From positions 1 to 43,128 of the forward strand of contig JAEZCV010000227.1 of assembly GCA_023429985.1 (NCBI GenBank): 43,128 nt of DNA, read 5' to 3'. This DNA is from Bacteroidota bacterium (GTDB lineage Bacteria > Bacteroidota > Bacteroidia > Chitinophagales > Chitinophagaceae). Positions within the stretch are counted from its first letter, which is position 1. Every line of letters starts with the position of its first letter. Below are positions 23,940 through 32,456 of the stretch, one piece after another. Under the pieces are notes generated by a model. That model was not told the origin of the DNA. It ran no database searches and saw only the letters and a program-made list of their open reading frames with translations. The translations under genes were made by a program, and so were the position numbers.

Positions 23940-26102
23940 ATGAAAAAACTTTTTATTGGTTTCATTCTCTCCCTTACCCTGGTTTTCAGGGCTGCAGCGG
24001 ATGAAGGAATGTGGCTGCCTATGTTGCTGGGTCAGCAGGTTTATAACGATATGGTGAAAAAAGGACTTAAACTCACCAAAGAGCAATTGTACAGCATAAA
24101 CAAAGCTTCTTTGAAAGATGCTATTGTAATATTTGGCGGTGGGTGTACCGGCGAAATGGTGAGTCCGAAAGGGTTATTGTTTACCAATCATCATTGCGGC
24201 TATAGTGTAATTGCAAATGCAAGTACTGTGGAGAAAAATTACCTGAAAGATGGTTTTTATGCAAAGAACATGGGAGAAGAAATTCCGGGTGGAAATCTTT
24301 CTGTTCAGTTTCTTGTAAAAATCCAGGATGTTACCAAAGAAGTAATGGACTCTTTGAAAGGATTAACGGGTGCAGAAAGAGCAACCCGCCAGTCGGGCGT
24401 GCTTGCTTCCATTAACAGGAGAATGTCAGATCCTGATAATTTTCTTGAAACACGAGTAAGTTCTTTGTTCAAAGGCAATCAATACATAGCTTTTGTTTAC
24501 CAGCGTTACAACGATGTGCGCCTGGTTGGTACACCTCCCGAATCAATTGGAAAGTTCGGTGGAGATAGTGATAACTGGGAGTGGCCGCGTCATACCGGCG
24601 ATTTTGCAATTTTCCGTGTATATGCTTCAAAAGATGGTAAGCCCGCAAATTACAGTGCCGATAATGTTCCTATGAAACCAAAATGGCATTTACCCATATC
24701 ATTGAAAGGTGTAAAGGAAAATGATTTTGCCATGATCTGGGGATATCCGGGTGGAACAAACAGGTACGAATCCTCTTATGGTATTCAACTTGCAACAGAT
24801 GTGAATAATCCAACGCTGGTTAAGCTTCGCGATGTTAGGTTGAAGTATATGTATGAGCAAATGAAGAACGATCCTGCTGTTAAATTGCAACTTGCCTCCA
24901 GCTATGCAGGTATCGCTAACTATTGGAAGTTTTTCGATGGTGAAACAAAACAACTCCTCAAATACGATATTTACGGGCAAAAACAAAAACAGGAAGAAGC
25001 GTTTATTAAGTGGGCTGCCACAAGGCCCGAATACCGTGATATATTTTCTGACCTTGCCATTGCATATACTAACTGGAAGCCTTATGCGCTTCACAGGATG
25101 TATATCCAGGAAGGTATTTTTGGGTCGCCATTGCTTGCATTTGCGGCTTCTCTTCAGCAGGTAGAAAATGTAATGTCTCGTGCGGGTGCAACTACTGAAG
25201 ACATTAAAAAAGCAGTGGAGTCTGCAAACAATTCGAGAAATAATTTCCTGAAAGGTTATAACAGGCCTTCAGATCTTAATATCATTGGTGCTGTTCTTGA
25301 AATGTATTATAAGGAAGTGCCTGCAGAGCAACATCCGCAGGGATTGTTCACAGCCATTCGCAACGAATATGGTTCACTCGATAAGGCTTCAACTTTCCAG
25401 GATTATGCTAAGGCAATCCATAACAATACCATTTTGCTGGATGATGATAAATGGAAGGATTTTGTTGCCAATCCAAATGCTATGACATTACAACAGGACC
25501 TTGCCTACAATCTTTCCAACACAATCTTAAGGCATTACCAGGGTAAGTATCTTCCGCTTTACCAGCAATTCACTACAAAGAATAACGAATGGGGAAGATT
25601 GTATTTAAAAGGTGTAAGGGAAATGAATCCTAATAAAGTGATGTACCCCGATGCAACTTTTACTATGAGAGTAAGTTATGGAAAGGTGGCTCCTTACAAA
25701 CCACGCGATGGTGTTCGTTATGACTATGTAACAACGTCAAAAGGCATTCTTGAAAAATATGTTCCGGGCGATTACGAATTTGACCTCCCTGCCAATTTGA
25801 TAGAGAAGCTTAAGGCAAGAGATTTTGGTCAGTATAAAGATGCGCGAACAAATGACCTGGTAATTGGATTTATTTCTTCCAACGACATTACAGGTGGAAA
25901 TTCAGGTAGCCCTGTGATTAATGGAAATGGCGAATTGATCGGTCTTGCTTTCGATGGTAATTATGAAGCGTTGAGTCATAAACTGGCTTTTGATGCGGAC
26001 CTGAACAGAACCATAAGTGTTGATATCAGGTATGTTTTATGGTGTGTTGATAAGCTTGGAGGCGCAACAAATATTATTAACGAACTAACCCTCAGAAAAT
26101 AA
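23940..26102 (+). CDS. dpp7: S46 family dipeptidyl peptidase, DPP7 type
   Basis: Periplasmic serine exopeptidase that removes dipeptides from peptide N-termini. 720 residues from ATG 23940. The frame opens at TTG 23919, but the signal peptide (KKLFIGFILSLTLVFRAAA) starts at the ATG. The S46 signature is complete: His85 in FTNHHCGY, an Asp near 221 in WPRHTGDF, and Ser655 in ITGGNSGSPV. Residue 673 is Gly (LAFDGNYEA). In this family Gly at that place marks DPP7-like enzymes that accept hydrophobic P1 residues, while Arg marks the Asp/Glu-specific DPP11. The numbering of His85, Ser655 and Gly673 coincides with P. gingivalis numbering as I recall it. A dipeptide epimerase gene follows two genes later. 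Confidence 0.93.
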   Translation: MKKLFIGFILSLTLVFRAAADEGMWLPMLLGQQVYNDMVKKGLKLTKEQLYSINKASLKDAIVIFGGGCTGEMVSPKGLLFTNHHCGYSVIANASTVEKNYLKDGFYAKNMGEEIPGGNLSVQFLVKIQDVTKEVMDSLKGLTGAERATRQSGVLASINRRMSDPDNFLETRVSSLFKGNQYIAFVYQRYNDVRLVGTPPESIGKFGGDSDNWEWPRHTGDFAIFRVYASKDGKPANYSADNVPMKPKWHLPISLKGVKENDFAMIWGYPGGTNRYESSYGIQLATDVNNPTLVKLRDVRLKYMYEQMKNDPAVKLQLASSYAGIANYWKFFDGETKQLLKYDIYGQKQKQEEAFIKWAATRPEYRDIFSDLAIAYTNWKPYALHRMYIQEGIFGSPLLAFAASLQQVENVMSRAGATTEDIKKAVESANNSRNNFLKGYNRPSDLNIIGAVLEMYYKEVPAEQHPQGLFTAIRNEYGSLDKASTFQDYAKAIHNNTILLDDDKWKDFVANPNAMTLQQDLAYNLSNTILRHYQGKYLPLYQQFTTKNNEWGRLYLKGVREMNPNKVMYPDATFTMRVSYGKVAPYKPRDGVRYDYVTTSKGILEKYVPGDYEFDLPANLIEKLKARDFGQYKDARTNDLVIGFISSNDITGGNSGSPVINGNGELIGLAFDGNYEALSHKLAFDADLNRTISVDIRYVLWCVDKLGGATNIINELTLRK

Positions 26103-26121
26103 TTAAGATATGTATAAGAAC

Positions 26122-26148
26122 GGCGGTCATTTTTGGCCGCCTTTTTTA
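26122..26148 (+). terminator. Hairpin terminator after the S46 peptidase gene
   Basis: GGCGGTC (26122-26128) pairs with GGCCGCC (26135-26141, one wobble) around ATTTTT, followed by six T. It lies 20 nt after the stop codon. Confidence 0.85.
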
Positions 26149-26184
26149 TTTTGCATCTTATATCTTTACTATTTAGAGAAGTCA

Positions 26185-26850
26185 TTGAAGAAGATCATTT
26201 TTATAGTATTTGTTTTGTGTTCTGTAAAGTCATCTTCGCAGGAAGCGTTCAGCATTGGAACAGATGTGGGCCTGCTAAGAAATTTTAGTAAAGGCCATAA
26301 GTTCTGGACAGTTGGACAATCTATAATTGCCACCGTTCATTTCACTCCGCGACATTCTGCCTACACCTGGTTCAAATATTATATTCCGGGTAAGTTCTCC
26401 AATAATTTTACCGCAACAGCCCGCGATGCAGCTACCACTCCGCAACAAATAAATTACAGTGTTAAAGCCAATTGGGCATTCCGCGAATTTTCTATTGGGT
26501 ATAAGGGTTACCTGGCAGGTAGTTATGATGCTGAAACGGGTTATAATGTTTATGCTCTTGCCGGATTGGGTCTGATGTTCGCCCGGGCCGAAAATATTTC
26601 AGACCTTGATACTTCGCAATATGCACCTGTTCCTAAACCTGTTACAGGATCGAATAGTTTTAACCGCTTAACACTGGATTTAGGTATTGGTGGCGAAGTT
26701 CCCATAGGTGGTAACATTTACATTTATTCCGACCTGAGAACATGGGTCAATATGTCTTCTTATCCCTCTAATGTATTTCATAATGAAGAGGAAGCAACAC
26801 TGCCAGTGATGCTTCATGTTGGAATCAGGATGCTATTTAACTACTGGTAA
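26185..26850 (+). CDS. Predicted outer-membrane beta-barrel protein
   Basis: 221 residues from TTG 26185. The open frame extends to ATG 26110, but that start lies upstream of the terminator hairpin at 26122-26148. It would also add 25 odd residues before a normal signal peptide (KKIIFIVFVLCSVKSSSQ), so the TTG is preferred. The mature part shows alternating hydrophobic/polar strands and aromatic girdles (YTWFKYYIPGKFSNNF, REFSIGYKGYLAG, YNVYALAGLGLMF, NIYIYSDLRTWVNM). It ends in VMLHVGIRMLFNYW, with the aromatic C-terminus typical of outer-membrane barrels. Eight to ten strands fit the length. No specific family or function is recognised. The next gene begins 13 nt later. Confidence 0.72.
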   Translation: MKKIIFIVFVLCSVKSSSQEAFSIGTDVGLLRNFSKGHKFWTVGQSIIATVHFTPRHSAYTWFKYYIPGKFSNNFTATARDAATTPQQINYSVKANWAFREFSIGYKGYLAGSYDAETGYNVYALAGLGLMFARAENISDLDTSQYAPVPKPVTGSNSFNRLTLDLGIGGEVPIGGNIYIYSDLRTWVNMSSYPSNVFHNEEEATLPVMLHVGIRMLFNYW

Positions 26851-26863
26851 ATTTTTGCAAACA

Positions 26864-27982
26864 ATGAATACCGGAACAATTATCAGGTCCATAGAAATTT
26901 ATAAATTATACATGCACCTGAAAGAGCCGTTTGTAATTTCACTGGGCCCAATTCATGATGTGCAGAATGTTGTGGTGATCATTCGAACGCAAGATGGATG
27001 TGCGGGTTATGGTGAGTGTAGTCCGTATATGACCATCAATGGTGAAAGTATCGACACCTGCTTTATCGTAGGACAGTATTTCGCTAAAGTTTTAAAAGGT
27101 AAGAATGCGCTGGATATTGCATTGTGCATGGAGGAAATGGATAAGGTAATTTATGCCAATAGCAGTATTAAAAGTGCATTTGATATTGCCCTGCATGATA
27201 TTGCTTCACAGCATTCAGGTTTACCATTGTATAAGTTTTTAGGCGGAGAAAAGAATAAGGTGTTAGAAACAGATTATACGGTTAGTATTGGCGCGCCGGC
27301 GAAAATGCGTGCCGATGCTTTGCGAATAGTTTCGGAGGGTTATCCGGCCGTGAAAGTGAAATTGGGCGAAACGCTGGAAAAAGATGTTGAGCGTATCCGG
27401 CAGATCAGGGAAGCAATTGGAAATGAAATCCCACTGCGCATTGATGCCAACCAGGGATGGAAAACCGCAGATAATGCTGTAAGCATTCTAAAAGCCTTAG
27501 CGCCTTTCAATATAGAGCATTGCGAAGAGCCCATTCTGCGCTATAAATTTATGGACCTTCCTAACCTTTCAGCCGCATCGCCTATTCCTATTATGGCCGA
27601 TGAAAGTTGCGGTGATGAACACGATGCTGAAAGGCTTGTTGCCCTTAATGCATGTCCGATGTTTAATATAAAACTGGGAAAATCATCCGGATTATTAAAG
27701 GGTTTGATGATTGCAAAAATTGGCGCAGCTGCAGGCATTCATATGCAGGTGGGCGGATTTATGGAATCGCGCCTTGGCATGACAGCTGCTGCGCATCTTG
27801 CCCTTGCCAATGATCATATTCATCATTGCGATTTTGATACACCCCTGATGTATACCGAAGATCCTGTAATCGGCGGAATTAAATATTTAGCGAAAGGCAT
27901 TATTGATGTACCGGAAGTTCCCGGGCTGGGCGCCGTTATCGACGACCAGTATTTGAACAGGGGAGAAAAGGTGGTGATATAA
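26864..27982 (+). CDS. Dipeptide epimerase (enolase superfamily, MLE subgroup)
   Basis: 372 residues from ATG 26864. The frame runs back to 26816, inside the preceding gene, and that extension is rejected. Enolase-superfamily catalytic set: the first lysine pair in PAVKVKLG, metal ligands in LRIDANQGW, EHCEEPI and IMADESC, and the second lysine in FNIKLGKSSG. The DxD motif CDFDTP near the C-terminus is the mark of dipeptide epimerases, where it binds the substrate amino group. The family includes L-Ala-D/L-Glu epimerase, used in peptidoglycan recycling, and other dipeptide specificities. Exact substrate is not determined. It follows the DPP7-type peptidase and a barrel protein on the same strand. 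Confidence 0.9.
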   Translation: MNTGTIIRSIEIYKLYMHLKEPFVISLGPIHDVQNVVVIIRTQDGCAGYGECSPYMTINGESIDTCFIVGQYFAKVLKGKNALDIALCMEEMDKVIYANSSIKSAFDIALHDIASQHSGLPLYKFLGGEKNKVLETDYTVSIGAPAKMRADALRIVSEGYPAVKVKLGETLEKDVERIRQIREAIGNEIPLRIDANQGWKTADNAVSILKALAPFNIEHCEEPILRYKFMDLPNLSAASPIPIMADESCGDEHDAERLVALNACPMFNIKLGKSSGLLKGLMIAKIGAAAGIHMQVGGFMESRLGMTAAAHLALANDHIHHCDFDTPLMYTEDPVIGGIKYLAKGIIDVPEVPGLGAVIDDQYLNRGEKVVI

Positions 27983-28021
27983 GGAAATATTTATGCGAAT
28001 AATTCAATCGCCACCTGGTAA

Positions 28022-28080
28022 CTAAGGCACGAAGAAAAAGCACACAATCATCTTTGCGTCCTTATGTTTTTGTGGTAAAA
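28022..28080. repeat. Degenerate inverted repeat (AAGGCACGAAG / CTTTGCGTCC ... TTTGTGGT)
   Basis: The left part, CTAAGGCACGAAGAAAAAGC, faces CTTTGCGTCCTTATGTTTTT and then GTGGTAAAA. These words resemble a widespread intergenic repeat of the form ACCACAAAGACACGAAGGCACG and its complement. The copy is imperfect. It sits between the convergent dipeptide epimerase and AlkA-like genes and may serve as a weak terminator. Confidence 0.5.
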
Positions 28081-28084
28081 AATA

Positions 28085-28684
28085 TCAGACCCCATCTTTA
28101 TATTGCCAAAGATGTAAACAGGCATAGGTTCTGTATGGCGACCACTTTGAAGAAAGGCTGATCATCTTTTCTCTCAACGCTTTTTTATCCAGGCCTTCCA
28201 GCTTATATATTTTTTTCATAGCTACCTGGATGCCATAATCGTCAACCGCAAAAACATCTTCCCTTCCAACAGTAAACATCAGCAACATTTCAACCGTCCA
28301 TTTACCAACGCCTTTTATCTGCGTAAGCAATTCAATGAGCTCTTCATTGTTCATCTTCCTGATGGTTTTATCGGAAAGATCATTTTCAAGTGCAAATTCA
28401 GCAACGTTCAATACATATTGAGTTTTGGCATTACTTAAGCCAATAGCTCTTAAAGTTTCAAAAGGTGTTTTTACAATTTGTTCCGGGGTAGGCTCTTCAC
28501 CTCCATATAAATCAAGAAAACGTTCAAATATAATTTTCGCCACCTTGGTAGAAAGTTGCTGGCTCATGATAGAAGCACACAAACGCAGGCAAATATTTTT
28601 CTTCTTTTTTAATTTAAACGGTTCTGCATTTTTTAACAGAGGTGCCAGCTTCTTATCTTTCGAAAGGTGATCTATATAGCTCAT
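28085..28684 (-). CDS. DNA-3-methyladenine glycosylase II-like (AlkA, HhH-GPD family)
   Basis: Base-excision repair enzyme that removes alkylated bases. 199 residues from ATG 28684. An in-frame TTG at 28708, overlapping the cysS stop, is the alternative start and would suggest translational coupling. Family features: SIMSQQLSTKVAKIIFERF in the first helices, the helix-hairpin-helix TQIKGVGKWTVEMLLMF, and the catalytic aspartate in VFAVDDYGIQ. RAIGLSNAKTQYV precedes the hairpin as usual. The N-terminal TBP-like domain of E. coli AlkA is absent, giving the short form. No four-cysteine iron-sulphur motif, so not a MutY/Nth type. Confidence 0.88.
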   Translation of the reverse strand: MSYIDHLSKDKKLAPLLKNAEPFKLKKKKNICLRLCASIMSQQLSTKVAKIIFERFLDLYGGEEPTPEQIVKTPFETLRAIGLSNAKTQYVLNVAEFALENDLSDKTIRKMNNEELIELLTQIKGVGKWTVEMLLMFTVGREDVFAVDDYGIQVAMKKIYKLEGLDKKALREKMISLSSKWSPYRTYACLHLWQYKDGV

Positions 28685-28704
28685 TAAATAAATTGATTTT
28701 TCTG

Positions 28705-30216
28705 TCAAGCCTTTCTCCAGCTCATCCCTCCGTCTTTTTCATCTTTCAATTCTATACCTGCAATGGTCAGCTGCTTCCTGATCTTGTCGGATGTAACCCA
28801 GTCTTTTTTCTCCTTTGCCTGCTTCCTCAATTCAATTAAAATATCCATCACTGCTTTCAGTTTGTCATCCTCATTATTTGCTTCCGACTTCAATCCCAGA
28901 ATATCCTCAACATAAATTTTCATTTCCTGTTGAAGAAGTTCAAGCGTTTCCTTTGAAACAGCATTCATAGGTATATTCTTATCCTTTAATGAATTGATCA
29001 CCGGAACAATTTCAAACATGGCAGCCAGTACACGTGCTGTATTAAGATCATCATTCATGAACCCTGCAAATGAAGAAACTATGCTTTTAATTTTTTGATC
29101 CGGGTCTTCATCATCATTTGATTTTATAAAGGGTTCTGAACTTAGTGCATCATTATTCAGCTGCTTCAGCCATTCATAAGCATCCATTAATCTTTTCAAG
29201 CCTTTCTCAGCTGCCTGCAATGCTTCATTGCTAAAATCAAGCGTGCTTCTGTAATGTGTTTGCAAAATGAAAAACCTTACGGTCATAGGTGCATATGCCT
29301 GCTCAAGAATAGGATGTTCACCGCTGAAAAGTTCAGTAAGCTTAATAACATTGTTATAGCTCTTACCCATCTTCCTGCCGTTGATGGTGATCATATTATT
29401 ATGTATCCAGTACCGCACAGGTGCTTTATGATTGCAAATGGTACTTTGAGCAATTTCACTTTCGTGGTGCGGGAATAAAAGATCCATTCCACCACCATGA
29501 ATATCGAACTGGGTGCCCAGGTATTTGGTTGCCATAGCCGAGCACTCGATATGCCAGCCCGGGAAACCTTCACCCCAGGGGCTTTTCCAGCGCATAATAT
29601 GTTCCGGTGGGGCAGCTTTCCAGAGTGCAAAGTCGGCAGGATTTCTTTTTTCATGCTGACCTTCCAGTTCACGCGTGTTTTCCAGCAGGTCTTCAACAAT
29701 TCTTCCGCTTAATTTCCCATAATCATGACCGGTAGCATATTTTTTTACATCAAAATAAACGCTGCCGTTATTTTCATATGCATAACCTTTGGCTATCAGG
29801 TCCTGGATCATATTGATCTGTTCAACTATATGCCCGGTGGCAGTGGGTTCAATTGTTGGTGGAATATTATTGAATTTCTCCATGGCCCAGTGAAACAGGT
29901 TGGTATATTTCTGCACCAGTTCCATGGGTTCAAGCTTTTCGAGAAATGCTTTTTTGGAGATCTTATCTTCTGCTTCTCTTCCTTCTTCCTCAAAATGCCC
30001 TGCGTCGGTAATGTTTCTTACATATCGAACTTTATAGCCCAGATGAACTAAATACCTGTACAAAACGTCGAATGTAATATAAGGGCGGGCATGACCTAAA
30101 TGACTTTCTCCACTTACTGTGGGTCCGCACACATACATACCAACATATCCAGGCACTAAAGATTCAAACTTCTCTTTCTTTCTTATGTAAGAATTGTACA
30201 GTTTCAGCTGGCTCAT
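28705..30216 (-). CDS. cysS: Cysteinyl-tRNA synthetase
   Basis: Charges tRNA-Cys. 503 residues from ATG 30216. An upstream in-frame codon at 30231 is a weaker start. The HIGH-type motif is SHLGHAR in CGPTVSGESHLGHARPYITF, and the cysteine of CGPTV is a zinc ligand. The zinc site continues with WHIECS and HHESE. The KMSKS equivalent reads GRKMGKSYNNVIKL. The C-terminal DALR-type region ends in RKQLTIAGIELKDEKDG. The length is slightly above the usual 460-480, with an acidic insertion near SSEPFIKSNDDEDPDQKIK. The gene is in a minus-strand run with an EEP gene upstream and the AlkA-like gene downstream. Confidence 0.95.
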   Translation of the reverse strand: MSQLKLYNSYIRKKEKFESLVPGYVGMYVCGPTVSGESHLGHARPYITFDVLYRYLVHLGYKVRYVRNITDAGHFEEEGREAEDKISKKAFLEKLEPMELVQKYTNLFHWAMEKFNNIPPTIEPTATGHIVEQINMIQDLIAKGYAYENNGSVYFDVKKYATGHDYGKLSGRIVEDLLENTRELEGQHEKRNPADFALWKAAPPEHIMRWKSPWGEGFPGWHIECSAMATKYLGTQFDIHGGGMDLLFPHHESEIAQSTICNHKAPVRYWIHNNMITINGRKMGKSYNNVIKLTELFSGEHPILEQAYAPMTVRFFILQTHYRSTLDFSNEALQAAEKGLKRLMDAYEWLKQLNNDALSSEPFIKSNDDEDPDQKIKSIVSSFAGFMNDDLNTARVLAAMFEIVPVINSLKDKNIPMNAVSKETLELLQQEMKIYVEDILGLKSEANNEDDKLKAVMDILIELRKQAKEKKDWVTSDKIRKQLTIAGIELKDEKDGGMSWRKA

Positions 30217-30289
30217 GGCGCAAAGAAACATAAAGGTTTTCTATCGGTAAAAGGAAAATGAATGAACTGTGGCCTGGGAATATTTACTG

Positions 30290-31414
30290 CTATTTCTTTT
30301 TCAGTTCCACATCGGCAACCAGCATATAATGGTCGGAGTAGTTTCGCAAAAGCCTGTTGAACTGGTTTACCGAAAAATCCTTGGTGGTGAAAATATAGTC
30401 GATACGCAGCGTGGGAGCAATATAAGAATAGGTTCGCCCCACTCCAAAACTGGTTTCCAGGAAAGCGTCTTTCAACTCCTTCCCCTTAATGGTAAAATAA
30501 GTGTAGGAATTAGGCACATCATTAAAATCTCCTGTAAGAATGTAAGGATGGGGACTGTTAGATATTATTTCCTTAACAATGGCAGCCTGGGATGAGCGGT
30601 AAACAAACCCATTCTTTAATTTACTGAAGATGTTTTTAGAATTCTGTACCATGCCATCACGCGTTCTTTTTATGTCCTCGATCTTTTCAAAATCCGATTT
30701 CCGGAACCTTACCGATTGCAGGTGGGTTGTATAAAATCGTACTGTATCCTTATTAAATAAAATATCGGCATGTATTAATGATTCAGTGATGGTGGGTCGG
30801 GGAAAGCGAATAATGCCACTGTCAACAATCGGATGTTTTGAAAGAATGATCTGTCCCACCCATTGCAGGTAACCATCGTTATCCCAGGAGAAATAATAGT
30901 AGGGAAAATCCAGTTCTTTAAGGATATGGGAAAGGTTATCGTAATAAATGCTGTCCTTCGACTGGAAAAATTCCTGCAAACAAACTACATCGGCTTTTTG
31001 TTCTTTCAGCAGGTCCATCATTTTAAGCCTGGTCTGGCTCCCCTTGTTATTATTCCTTTTCCATTCTACAAATCTTCCTACGTTCCAGGAAATCACGCGC
31101 AGGTTATTGGCAGGCTTGTCATAATCAAAACTGTCCGGATTATTAAAACCAAAAAATACCGAAATGCTTTTCCATCCTATTAATAAAGGAATAAGGGAGA
31201 GGAGAATTAATTTGGGTTTAAAAAAAAGCCAGAAGAAAATAAAAGCTATGAGCGTTACAATAATAAATGCAAAACCCAGTCCCAGCAACGAAATCAGCCA
31301 CCAGTCTTTTGGGTTGAGGTAGGGAGCCAGGCAACTGAGCAAAAAGGCCACAGAAGCCAGTATGTTCAGTATGACAAATATTTTTTTTGTAAGTCGTTTA
31401 AATCTGGCGGCCAT
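30290..31414 (-). CDS. Membrane-anchored endonuclease/exonuclease/phosphatase family protein
   Basis: 374 residues. The N-terminal ~90 residues hold three membrane helices (IFVILNILASVAFLLSCL, WWLISLLGLGFAFIIVTLIAFIFFWLFF, LILLSLIPLLIGW). The EEP catalytic domain then starts at LRVISWNVGRFVEW. Metal and catalytic residues are visible in VVCLQEFF (Glu), YILTGDFNDVP (Asp/Asn) and the final YSDHYMLVADVEL (Asp-His). The domain should face the periplasm after three helices, although topology is uncertain. The substrate could be a nucleic acid, a phospholipid or a sugar phosphate; the sequence does not decide. It lies between the rhomboid genes and cysS. Confidence 0.85.
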   Translation of the reverse strand: MAARFKRLTKKIFVILNILASVAFLLSCLAPYLNPKDWWLISLLGLGFAFIIVTLIAFIFFWLFFKPKLILLSLIPLLIGWKSISVFFGFNNPDSFDYDKPANNLRVISWNVGRFVEWKRNNNKGSQTRLKMMDLLKEQKADVVCLQEFFQSKDSIYYDNLSHILKELDFPYYYFSWDNDGYLQWVGQIILSKHPIVDSGIIRFPRPTITESLIHADILFNKDTVRFYTTHLQSVRFRKSDFEKIEDIKRTRDGMVQNSKNIFSKLKNGFVYRSSQAAIVKEIISNSPHPYILTGDFNDVPNSYTYFTIKGKELKDAFLETSFGVGRTYSYIAPTLRIDYIFTTKDFSVNQFNRLLRNYSDHYMLVADVELKKK

Positions 31415-31491
31415 TGCTGCAATTTAGGAAATATGCCTTCAAAAACGGGTTGATTCGGTCAATAGTAAAACGACATTTTTCCCGAAATGTT

Positions 31492-32424
31492 TCAGCTTTC
31501 TTCCTGGCTGGCTCTTTTTAGTACTTCTTTTTCATCCTCAGTTAAAGACCCATATCCTTTCTGATGAATTTTTTCTAAAATCTCATCTACCTTTTGCTGG
31601 GTTATGGTAGGCGTTTTAGTGTAAGGGGCTACATTGGCTTTATAAAATAACTGCGACTTCACCACTTTGCCTTTTTTCGGCCTGTCGGGATTAAATAAAT
31701 TGGTGCACCAGTCGAAAAAATTATTCATCCATTCCATCCAGTCACTTCCCTTCATATACCTTTTCATCACTAAAAATCCCATAGCTGCACCTGCAAGGTG
31801 GGCAATATGTCCGCCGGGGTTATCGTAAGGAAGCGTAGCCAGGTCAATGATCATATAAAATACGGTGATCACCCAGAGGGGTATGCCCCCATGAAGCATT
31901 GGAAATATACGATAATTGGGAGCCAGTGCAGTTGCGCCTAAGGCAATAGCCATTACTCCCGCAGATGCACCAACAGCATAACTGTATTTAATATTTTCAT
32001 TTAATGCAGGAATTAAATTGTAGGCAAGCATGTAGGAAACAGCACCTGCAATGGCGCCATAAAAAAACAATGGAAAGATCTTGCGGTTACCCGCCATATC
32101 CTGTAATATGTATCCAAACACCCAAAGCCAGATCATGTTGGCAAGAATATGCCAGACACCTTGCGTGTCGTGAACGAACATATGAGTAAGAATTGTCCAG
32201 GGCCTGGAGATGAAATTTTCCATATCAGCAGGAAGGGCTACCCAGTAAAATATATCGCGATTGAAGGCAGTAACGCCTGCATCGTTCTGGCTGAAATAAT
32301 AAATGATCTTTATAAATGCGAGTATTACAAAAACTACCAGGTTAATGGCTATCAGCATGGTAAGCGCATTACCATCCTGGCCCACGGTTAAACGGTTCTT
32401 ATTTTGTTGCTGATAGTACTTCAT
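31492..32424 (-). CDS. Rhomboid family intramembrane serine protease (first of a tandem pair)
   Basis: 310 residues from ATG 32424. The frame opens at 32445, but MKYYQQQNKNRLTVG is the natural start. About six membrane helices. The catalytic serine sits in AVGASAGVMAIALG and the catalytic histidine in GGHIAHLAGAAMGFLV. The first helix is followed by the L1 region RPWTILTHMFVHDTQGVWHILANMIWLWVFG, with the conserved HxxxN-type stretch. After the membrane domain, a ~70-residue soluble tail ends in VDEILEKIHQKGYGSLTEDEKEVLKRA, a motif common in Bacteroidota rhomboids. The paralogue lies directly upstream, 32 nt away. Confidence 0.9.
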   Translation of the reverse strand: MKYYQQQNKNRLTVGQDGNALTMLIAINLVVFVILAFIKIIYYFSQNDAGVTAFNRDIFYWVALPADMENFISRPWTILTHMFVHDTQGVWHILANMIWLWVFGYILQDMAGNRKIFPLFFYGAIAGAVSYMLAYNLIPALNENIKYSYAVGASAGVMAIALGATALAPNYRIFPMLHGGIPLWVITVFYMIIDLATLPYDNPGGHIAHLAGAAMGFLVMKRYMKGSDWMEWMNNFFDWCTNLFNPDRPKKGKVVKSQLFYKANVAPYTKTPTITQQKVDEILEKIHQKGYGSLTEDEKEVLKRASQEES

Positions 32425-32456
32425 AGCTTCAATAGGTAAGTGCAATTAATCTGCCA

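Noticed and set aside
26110..26184. N-terminal extension of the barrel protein from ATG 26110
   Set aside because: It contains the terminator of the preceding gene and precedes a normal signal peptide that starts at TTG 26185.
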